From: Tychonema litorale BBK16
GTDB lineage: Bacteria > Cyanobacteriota > Cyanobacteriia > Cyanobacteriales > Microcoleaceae
NCBI RefSeq assembly: GCF_021648855.1
Contig: NZ_JAKJHX010000048.1
Span: forward strand, 1 to 10,947
Direction: 5' to 3'
DNA length: 10,947 bases
In this document: positions 7,301 to 10,947 of the stretch, one piece after another
How positions within the stretch are numbered: the first letter of the stretch is position 1
Layout: the number at the start of each line of letters is the position of its first letter
Notes under the pieces: generated by a model
Seen by the model: only the letters and a program-made list of their open reading frames with translations
The model's database searches: none
Told to the model about the DNA's origin: nothing
Made by a program: the position numbers and the translations under genes

Positions 7301-8085
7301 AGAATTTTTTGGAGAGTTCAACAGCATTGGATAGCTTAGGAAAAATTGGCAAGGGAAGTAAAAATGCTATTCATGCTTTAGTAAAGGTACTAGAAATCGC
7401 TAAAGCAGAATATGCTAGAAAAAGAGCTACTAAAAGTTTATTAAAGATCATTACTACTGATGAACATCGTCAAGAGGTAGTTTCTTTGCTTCAACCTCAC
7501 CTGAACACTGAAACTTACGAAAATAACTTTGACTTATTTGAAGACTGCTATGCAGTTCTTTGGAACATTGCCCAAAACCTACCTTACCTCGACTTCTACC
7601 GGGTATGGCACGATTTAACCGAAAACCAAACCTGCCTTATTAACCTCGCCCAACTTCCCCAACTCCTGCAAGCCCAACTCACCGAAATCAACCTCGCCCA
7701 AACTTTCCAACTCCTCTGCATCGACACCAGCAAATTCATCGACTCCGATAACCCCGCCCTCGACATCTACGGACAATTCCTCGACAAAAACTTTCCCCAA
7801 CATCCCAACCGCGAACCCGAAACCCTCCCCCAACTCAAATCCTACTGGAATCAACTCCGCCGCGACAGCGACAAACACCTCATCCTCATCTTTTACGAAG
7901 GCCCCACATCTCCCGCTACCCAAGGTTTGAACCCTAGTTTCCTCAATGCCCTTACCCGCTTCGACGGTACAATCTGTCTCATCGCAGATACGCCTCACCC
8001 ACCCCTGCAAACCTTCTCGCCCCATGACTCGGATTTAGTTCAAAGTGTTGTAAATTGGCTCGAAAAAGTTCATTTAGAGTCCTAG
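4276..8085 (+). CDS. NACHT-domain STAND NTPase with HEAT repeats, candidate defence protein
   Basis: 1269 residues from TTG 4276; ATG 4342 (residue 23) is an equally or more likely start, and neither has a Shine-Dalgarno. Domain order: an unnamed N-terminal domain (about 23-165); a Lys/Glu linker with INWQEICRQ (184-192) and VYVPLAIVERQ; NACHT from about 270, with Walker A GEPGAGKT (278-285), Walker B LLLDGVDE (346-353) and sensor-like VTCR (Arg382); a winged-helix-like part ending YHATFQEYFAAL (556-567); HEAT-like repeats at about 705-1080 with recurring LGEIG, LGKIG and LGKID turns; and a C-terminal domain (about 1085-1269) with DCYAVLWNIAQ, CIDTSKFID and LILIFYEGPT. STAND proteins oligomerise on sensing a trigger, and bacterial NACHT proteins are established antiphage factors. 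Here the HEAT part would be the sensor; no nuclease, protease or membrane effector is recognisable, so the N-terminal domain is the candidate effector or adaptor. Base composition changes strikingly along the gene. Confidence 0.9.
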   Translation: MGYVVKIAAPPKDLLQFPSLEPMPSKDKVTYGPIVKERAKRLLEALLDYVNCELEDFGGISLSHKWHDETTEQPKLMIKTELRTLEFLTAKDKHEGKLTTTEIRQALNQHLKDFLEILEDHRLETQGDDEWHFTLTLWSKDKQKNLEQFEIKWESLRPEKSKQQEETLRKTVAGQTPKPKEEPINWQEICRQNLALQKELTTNLFTNANGMTPQLDGVYVPLAIVERQKPKPQPRNQQEEKEKETEKLIPIAEERFFEDVLRQGKSDISQGRKIAIIGEPGAGKTTRLQKIADWILEQDLGLPIWIDLAELGDRDICQYLEKVWLYGCPGGVTRGDLEAQMSRVWLLLDGVDEMANTQGMQQLSKDLLRTWVQAARVVVTCRVNVWEADKNAFSGFDVFRNLEFNAEQVTEYIRRWFAGMGDAATGESLEAALAKSENSRLKELIQNPLRLWMLCQIWQTGGGLPKTQAGLYGQFVDWVYRWKADEEILDQREAIDTALARLALAAMEQKEEVSRLRLRESWVLKVLESRPIFEAVKKLGWLNRVERFPEAICVFYHATFQEYFAALAVKNWDYFLPRNHVDFPVVGKEYRIFEAQWKQVILLWLGLEGVGKEEKKGFIEKLVNFDDGCGEWDWEKIGKGFYEYRASFLASSGINEFKPHPLANKIVNQLVKLRFGYFSEEKQAWQNHIDVISRYVIINKILTQTDKASTIQEICSILENPQYPESFYRSAICVLGEIGQSNSQSIAALNRILKNTQNNEIRHQALIILNKIQSERLSTIDVSIKTTTIPVHHKKTSNSQDFDKNQPLIELLLDESIDNATRENALYQLNKTNPKNSQIINILVEVIDEKANNISLRWLALKFLGEIDLEDIAVTRISMKIIENFKKEDERLLFKAVRSLRKSVPNNDGNTVDLLLFLLNETKNEDRQYTILEVLGKIGHDNPKAIATLTGILATTKDKNIRFKCADSLGKIDPGNCQAVDVLIKILENTKHQYTSSISILPDLHKQFENFLESSTALDSLGKIGKGSKNAIHALVKVLEIAKAEYARKRATKSLLKIITTDEHRQEVVSLLQPHLNTETYENNFDLFEDCYAVLWNIAQNLPYLDFYRVWHDLTENQTCLINLAQLPQLLQAQLTEINLAQTFQLLCIDTSKFIDSDNPALDIYGQFLDKNFPQHPNREPETLPQLKSYWNQLRRDSDKHLILIFYEGPTSPATQGLNPSFLNALTRFDGTICLIADTPHPPLQTFSPHDSDLVQSVVNWLEKVHLES

Positions 8086-8105
8086 GTTTTGACTGTCGTA
8101 AATCT

Positions 8106-8173
8106 AAGAAACCGGGTTTTTCGTAGTTTATGGGAGGTGTGGCGAAGTATACTCGAAAAAACCCAGTTTCTGG
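8106..8173 (+). repeat. MITE-like 68-bp repeat, copy A
   Basis: The ends form imperfect inverted repeats: AGAAACCGGGTTTTTCG (8107-8123) against CGAAAAAACCCAGTTTCT (8154-8171), with one mismatch and one extra A. The 30-base middle contains GAGGTGTGGCGAAGTA. Copy B at 9101-9168 is the same length, in the same orientation, and identical at about 59 of 68 positions. Copy A follows the NACHT stop by 20 bases and could act as its transcription terminator. Confidence 0.8.
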
Positions 8174-8221
8174 CCACGCGATTTGAGATAGAATATAGAC
8201 AAGCCCTCAACATAACGAACA

Positions 8222-8458
8222 ATGACTCTAGCTAACTATCAACTTTCTCTAAATTTTGAGCAAATTTTAGCCCTAGTCAAACAACTGCCTTATCCCGAAA
8301 AATTGCAGTTAAGTCAAGAACTGGAAAAAGAAGTATTAAATAGTAAATTAAGTGTTCTTTTGGAGTCCTTTAGAACCGATGAACTTTCTTTAGAAACTAT
8401 CGCCCAAGAAGTAGAAGCAGTTAGAAGCGAAATTCATGCCACAAAAACCAACCATTAA
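8222..8458 (+). CDS. Antitoxin of a PIN-domain toxin-antitoxin pair
   Basis: 78 residues: MTLANYQLSLNFEQILALVK, a QLPYPEKLQLSQELEKEV helix, then FRTDELSLETIAQEVEAVRSE. This is the look of small helical antitoxins that precede PIN toxins in cyanobacteria: an N-terminal LNFEQILALVKQLP helix followed by a charged C-terminal tail that neutralises the RNase. The last 23 bases overlap the toxin start at 8436 in another frame, so the genes are translationally coupled. No Shine-Dalgarno is visible. A TAGAAT -10-like hexamer lies at 8189-8194, after the repeat, without a clear -35. Being short-lived and likely autoregulatory is expected of the class but not seen here. Confidence 0.75.
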   Translation: MTLANYQLSLNFEQILALVKQLPYPEKLQLSQELEKEVLNSKLSVLLESFRTDELSLETIAQEVEAVRSEIHATKTNH

Positions 8459-8855
8459 AGTCATTATAGACACTAATCTTTGGATTAGCTTCTTAATTGG
8501 GAAAACATTAGCTAAGCTCAAAGAGTTAATGGTCGATCGAACTATCGAAGTTGTCTTGTGCGAACAAATTATCGAGGAAATCAATCTAGTAACTCAAAGA
8601 CCAAAACTCCAAAAATATTTTTCCGCAACGAAAGTCCAAGAATTGCTTGAATTGTTGAGAATTATTGGTTTATGGATCGAAGTAACCTCGGAAGTCTCTA
8701 TTTGTAGAGACGCTAAGGATAATTATTTGTTGGCTTTAGCGAAGGATAGTCAAGCTGATTTTTTGGTTACAGGAGATGCAGATTTACTGATTTTGGTAAA
8801 TTTTGAAGGGACAAAAATTTTAAATTACAAAGATTTTTTAGACCAAATCGATTAA
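8436..8855 (+). CDS. PIN-domain toxin (COG1569-type ribonuclease)
   Basis: 139 residues with a full PIN active site: Asp12 in VIIDTNLWIS, Glu47/Glu48 in QIIEEINLVTQRPKL, Asp92 and Asp95 in CRDAKDNYLLALA, and Asp114/Asp116 in LVTGDADLLIL. These acids bind Mg2+ or Mn2+ and cut RNA. The arrangement with RPKL after the Glu and RDxxDN before LVTGDxDLL matches the putative toxin family COG1569 and not the classic VapC length and motif pattern. Length is normal for the family and no key residue is missing, so the protein should be active. It overlaps the antitoxin gene by 23 bases, a standard layout that ensures antitoxin is made first. The RNA target is unknown. Confidence 0.88.
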   Translation: MPQKPTIKVIIDTNLWISFLIGKTLAKLKELMVDRTIEVVLCEQIIEEINLVTQRPKLQKYFSATKVQELLELLRIIGLWIEVTSEVSICRDAKDNYLLALAKDSQADFLVTGDADLLILVNFEGTKILNYKDFLDQID

Positions 8856-8884
8856 TCCGAAAGCCCCACATCCCCCGCAAAGTA

Positions 8885-9097
8885 ATGGAATTTGTAGTTT
8901 GCATCAATAACCAAGACTATTCAGCTTCCTTAGAAGTCCGCAAAATTTATCAGGTATTGCCCGACACTCAGGCTAATTCTCATCAAATGATTCGCGTGAT
9001 TGATGAATCGGGAGAAGATTACTTATACCCAAGTCGTTATTTTATGCCAATTGAACTCTCTGAACCCGTCCAACAAACTCTTGTTGTTTCACACTAA
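8885..9097 (+). CDS. Conserved 70-residue protein of unknown function
   Basis: 70 residues: MEFVVCINNQDYSASLEVRK, IYQVLPDTQANSHQMIRVID, ESGEDYLYPSRYFMPIELSE, then a short tail. The pattern (beta strand with Cys6, SLEVRKIYQVLPD, RVIDESGEDYLYP, FMPIEL) is very regular and reads as a small beta-barrel protein; I recall the same pattern in short stand-alone proteins from cyanobacteria and other bacteria, with no assigned role. It lies 29 bases after the PIN toxin on the same strand with no terminator between, so it may ride on the toxin-antitoxin transcript, but no Shine-Dalgarno is visible. Together with the TA pair it is enclosed by repeat copies A and B. Confidence 0.75.
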   Translation: MEFVVCINNQDYSASLEVRKIYQVLPDTQANSHQMIRVIDESGEDYLYPSRYFMPIELSEPVQQTLVVSH

Positions 9098-9100
9098 CCA

Positions 9101-9168
9101 AAGAAACCGGGTTTTTCGCAGATTCTACGAGGTGTGGCGAAGTACGATCGAAAAAACCCGGTTTCTGG
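9101..9168 (+). repeat. MITE-like 68-bp repeat, copy B
   Basis: Inverted ends AGAAACCGGGTTTTTCG (9102-9118) and CGAAAAAACCCGGTTTCT (9149-9166) are complementary apart from one extra A, a better match than copy A. The same 16-base core GAGGTGTGGCGAAGTA is in the middle. It begins three bases after the stop codon of the 70-residue gene. Confidence 0.82.
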
Positions 9169-9300
9169 GCACTACGTCCAGGCTAAACAAATTAATCTTC
9201 ATTAATTGTCTGGCCGGAAGCGCAAGCAATTGACCGATCGCACTCTCTGAATTGTTTCAAAATCGCGATCGTTATGAACTAGAAAAAGTATGATTTTCCT

Positions 9301-9342
9301 CCGAAATGTAGGGGCAATTCATGAATTGCCCCTACATTTCGG
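9301..9342. repeat. Perfect 42-bp palindrome
   Basis: Bases 9301-9321 and 9322-9342 are exact reverse complements with no loop; the centre reads CAATTC-ATGAATTG and each arm contains TGTAGGGGC or its complement. From memory, GTAGGGGCAATTC palindromes are abundant small repeats in filamentous cyanobacteria. It supplies the stop codon and last seven residues of the minus-strand antitoxin ORF. Confidence 0.92.
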
Positions 9343-9525
9343 GAATTGCCTAAGCAAGTCAGTCGAGAATTGAATTTGTCCGCTTAAATCCAGTAGGTTT
9401 CGCTTTTTACGGGTGCGAATTAATTCTTGTAAAGCAAAGTCAATCAGTTCTTTTTCTGTCTTGAAATTGGTTAAGCGAAAGGCTTCTTTAACCAACTCTT
9501 CGTTAAGTTCAACAGGGGTTTTCAT
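9319..9525 (-). CDS. VapB-type antitoxin, C-terminus altered by a palindromic repeat; toxin absent
   Basis: 68 residues. MKTPVELNEELVKEAFRLTN plus FKTEKELIDFALQELIRTRK is the ribbon-helix-helix N-terminus of the VapB/DUF2191 antitoxin family, with the usual KTEKELIDFAL motif and basic KKR before LLDLSGQIQF. In family members the segment after LLDLSGQI binds the PIN toxin and ends soon after. Here residues 62-68 (PKCRGNS) and the stop are encoded entirely by the 42-bp palindrome at 9301-9342, so the original end was lost or replaced. No PIN gene follows on this strand: the next bases are repeat and unassigned sequence. DNA binding may survive while toxin binding may not. Probably an orphan remnant of a VapBC locus, still with an intact start and upstream promoter. 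Confidence 0.75.
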   Translation of the reverse strand: MKTPVELNEELVKEAFRLTNFKTEKELIDFALQELIRTRKKRNLLDLSGQIQFSTDLLRQFPKCRGNS

Positions 9526-9527
9526 GG

Positions 9528-9611
9528 TTAATCTTTCATCTCATTGTAATGATACTTACCAGCCACGATCGCAATTTCTTGATCCGTAACTTGAATCGTA
9601 ATTACTGCCAT
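9528..9611 (-). CDS. Possible 27-residue leader ORF before the antitoxin
   Basis: ATG at 9611 opens MAVITIQVTDQEIAIVAGKY followed by HYNEMKD and a TAA two bases before the antitoxin ATG. Composition is coding-like (alternating beta-type residues, then an acidic turn), and the close spacing suggests coupling. The frame is also open upstream of the ATG back to a TGA near 9680, so it could be the tail of a decayed gene. A 23-base segment including its AGKYHY codons recurs at 9818-9840. No good Shine-Dalgarno. Real translation is uncertain. Confidence 0.3.
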   Translation of the reverse strand: MAVITIQVTDQEIAIVAGKYHYNEMKD

Positions 9612-9685
9612 AGCCTTTAAAAAAGTCTTAACGGGAAAACAATTTCTTGTTTTCACAGTCCTGGATGCAAGGAATCATTTTTTAT

Positions 9686-9713
9686 ATTATACCCAGATTC
9701 CCGACTTTTTCAA
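9686..9713 (-). promoter_or_regulatory. Sigma-70-type promoter for the antitoxin region
   Basis: On the minus strand, TTGAAA (9713-9708) and a perfect TATAAT (9691-9686) are separated by 16 bases. Transcription would start near 9679, giving about 68 bases of leader to the small ORF and about 154 to the antitoxin. The -35 hexamer lies in and beside the loop of the hairpin repeat at 9695-9727. Confidence 0.55.
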
Positions 9714-9727
9714 GAAGTCTGGAATCT
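9695..9727. repeat. Hairpin repeat with 13-base arms
   Basis: AGATTCCCGACTT (9695-9707) and AAGTCTGGAATCT (9715-9727) pair with one mismatch around a 7-base loop TTTCAAG. This is the form of a small dispersed palindromic repeat. It overlaps the minus-strand promoter spacer and -35. Confidence 0.8.
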
Positions 9728-9850
9728 ACAAATGGTTAAATTGTCAAGGTGTTTAATAATTATGACTTACGCATTTCAATGTAATTCTGAGATGCTTCGT
9801 TTCGCTCAGCTATTCAGTGTAATGATACTTACAAGCCGCGTTGGGAAACC

Positions 9851-9961
9851 ATCAACTTAGTAAGAAACCCGGTTTCTTTTCTCCCCACCCTAGCCTCAGA
9901 AACCGGGTTTCTTTCCACCCTATCTTGGGGAAGAATCAACTTAGTAATAAACCCGGTTTCT
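9851..9961. repeat. Cluster of three AGAAACC/GGTTTCT palindromes with a 27-base direct repeat
   Basis: Palindromes: AAGAAACC-C-GGTTTCTT (9862-9878), AGAAACC-G-GGTTTCT (9898-9912) and AAACC-C-GGTTT (9949-9959). The 27 bases at 9851-9877 (beginning ATCAACTTAGTAA) recur at 9935-9961 with one mismatch, period 84. The palindromes share sequence with the arms of the MITE-like copies A and B. They sit just behind the WD40 stop and may help end its transcript. Confidence 0.85.
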
Positions 9962-9974
9962 GGAATCAAAAAAA

Positions 9975-10947
9975 CTAATTTCCCACCCTCCACAATTTGA
10001 TTATTTTGTCATCACTCCCACTAGCTAAAACCTTACCATCTGGACTAAATGCTACAAAATTAACAGGACCAGAATGACCTGAGAGAGTGTTGATTTCCCT
10101 TCCCGTTGCGACTTCCCACAATTTGATGGTTTCGTCCCTACTCCCACTAGCTAAAACCTGACCATCTGGACTAAATGCTACAGACTCAACTAAAAAAGAA
10201 TGACCAGAGAGAGTGTTGGTTTCCCTTCCCGTTTGTACCTCCCACAATTTGATGGTTTTCTCCCCACCACTGGCTAAAAATTTACCATCTGGACTAAATG
10301 CTACAGAATAAACAGGATGATAATGACCTGAGAGAGTGTTGATTTCCCTTCCCGTTTTCACCTCCCACAATTTGATGGTACTGTCATAACTCCCACTAGC
10401 TAAAACCTTACCATCTGGATTAAATGCTACAGACTTAACAGAACTAGAATGACCAGAGAGAGTGTTGATTTCCCTTCCCGTTTTTACCTCCCACAATTTG
10501 ATGGTACTGTCATTACCCCCCCCATTAGCTAAAACCTTACCATCTGGACTAAATGCTGCAATCATCCAATCAGAATGACTTTTGAGAGAGTTGATTTCCC
10601 TTCCCGTTGCGACTGACCACAATTTGATTGTATTGTCATAACTCCCACTAGCTAAAACCTTACCATCTGGACTAAATGCTGCCCATCTAACCCTATCCCC
10701 ATCAGAATAACCAGGGAGAGAGTTGATTTTCCTTCCCGTTTTCACCTCCCACAATTTGATGGTTCTGTCAGAACTCACACTGGCTAAAACCCTACCATCT
10801 GGACTAAATGCTACAGACTTAACAGACTCAGAATGACCTGAGAGGGTTTGAGCAAGGGAGATTTTTGTATATTTAATGAGTTGAATAGGTATTGTTTCAG
10901 AAGTCGGTGTTTCTATTGGAGTAGGTGTTGTTTCAGGAATTGGTGTT
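9975..10947 (-). CDS. WD40-repeat protein, C-terminal part with seven repeats, N-terminus outside the window
   Basis: The frame stays open from the TAG at 9975 to the window edge, so this is a partial gene; the GTG at 10778 lies inside a repeat and is not the start. The visible part begins with a Pro/Thr-rich linker (TPIPETTPTPIETPTSETIP), then about 15 residues, then seven WD40 repeats of about 41 residues (10847-9978), each of the form TLSGHSxxVxSVAFSPDGKVLASGSxDxTIKLWEVKTGREIN. Seven repeats make one complete seven-bladed propeller, a scaffold for protein binding. The last repeat ends LWRVGN and stop. In cyanobacteria such propellers behind Pro/Thr linkers often follow a Ser/Thr kinase, a NACHT domain or a caspase-like domain; which one applies cannot be seen here. 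No membrane segment is visible. Confidence 0.9.
   Translation of the reverse strand, partial: TPIPETTPTPIETPTSETIPIQLIKYTKISLAQTLSGHSESVKSVAFSPDGRVLASVSSDRTIKLWEVKTGRKINSLPGYSDGDRVRWAAFSPDGKVLASGSYDNTIKLWSVATGREINSLKSHSDWMIAAFSPDGKVLANGGGNDSTIKLWEVKTGREINTLSGHSSSVKSVAFNPDGKVLASGSYDSTIKLWEVKTGREINTLSGHYHPVYSVAFSPDGKFLASGGEKTIKLWEVQTGRETNTLSGHSFLVESVAFSPDGQVLASGSRDETIKLWEVATGREINTLSGHSGPVNFVAFSPDGKVLASGSDDKIIKLWRVGN
9978..10847 (-). repeat. Seven near-identical ~125-bp DNA repeats encoding the WD40 propeller
   Basis: The WD40 units are highly similar at the DNA level (for example CACAATTTGAT and TGGACTAAATGCT recur in almost every unit), so they are prone to unequal crossing-over and gene conversion. 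Differences cluster in three short windows of each unit. Units 2, 3 and 5 also vary in length by one to three codons. Confidence 0.85.

Larger units (their letters stand above)
9545..9840. repeat. Pair of 23-base direct repeats
   Basis: TGTAATGATACTTAC followed by CAGCCACG (9545-9567) recurs at 9818-9840 as TGTAATGATACTTAC plus AAGCCGCG, with two mismatches. Read on the minus strand, the first encodes AGKYHY in the small ORF; the second reads AACKYHYTE then stop. Confidence 0.7.
9612..9974. other. Repeat-rich intergenic region between antitoxin and WD40 gene
   Basis: I see no gene in these 363 bases. The region holds a minus-strand promoter, a 13-bp-arm hairpin repeat, one half of the 23-base direct repeat, a CTTCGTTTCGCTCAGC string (9794-9809) that looks like another dispersed repeat fragment, and three GAAACC-type palindromes just behind the WD40 gene. 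Confidence 0.6.

Noticed and set aside
9000..9233. 77-codon plus-strand ORF
   Set aside because: Overlaps the 70-residue gene in another frame and then runs through the MITE-like repeat; no support.
10776..10778. GTG start giving a 267-residue WD40 protein
   Set aside because: It falls inside the first WD40 blade; the same frame continues upstream through the rest of that blade and a Pro/Thr linker to the window edge.

Overview
The window looks like accessory chromosome from a filamentous cyanobacterium, most likely of the Microcoleus/Oscillatoria/Kamptonema type. Three things point there: full HIP1 octamers (GCGATCGC) and many CGATCG cores; cyanobacterial protein families (a STAND-type NACHT protein, a highly regular WD40 protein, small proteins of cyanobacterial character); and a dense load of small palindromic repeats, including the AAGAAACC-type palindrome and GTAGGGGCAATTC-type palindromes that I associate with such genomes. 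The genus is an inference.

Layout. 1-391: no gene seen. 392-1855 (+): polytopic GT87-like glycosyltransferase. 1862-2155 (-): orphan ribbon-helix-helix protein, convergent with it. 2189-2224: a strong hairpin in the divergent gap before a small conserved protein at 2255-2482 (+). 2624-3144 (+): a two-gene unit of unknown proteins with an ATGA overlap. 3230-3757 (-): hypothetical protein. 3772-3916: two copies of a double-hairpin repeat. 3942-4160 (-): one-TM small protein. 4276-8085 (+): the centrepiece, a roughly 1,270-residue NACHT NTPase with HEAT repeats and uncharacterised N- and C-terminal domains, of the architecture class that includes antiphage STAND/bNACHT proteins. 8222-8855 (+): an antitoxin/PIN-toxin pair, followed by a conserved 70-residue protein (8885-9097). 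This cassette is bracketed by two direct copies of a 68-bp MITE-like repeat. 9319-9611 (-): a VapB-type antitoxin whose C-terminus is overwritten by a perfect 42-bp palindrome, with a possible 27-codon leader ORF before it and no toxin after it. 9612-9974: repeat-rich, with a good minus-strand promoter. 9975-10947 (-): C-terminal part of a WD40 protein with seven near-identical repeats, running off the window edge.

The genes do not form one pathway. The region reads as a defence and toxin-antitoxin neighbourhood assembled around repeats. The NACHT protein is the likeliest functional system. Two features deserve most attention: its composition, which changes sharply between domains, and the WD40 propeller, whose repeats differ mainly at a few recurring positions. 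The small membrane protein divergent from the NACHT gene could be a partner, but nothing beyond position supports that.
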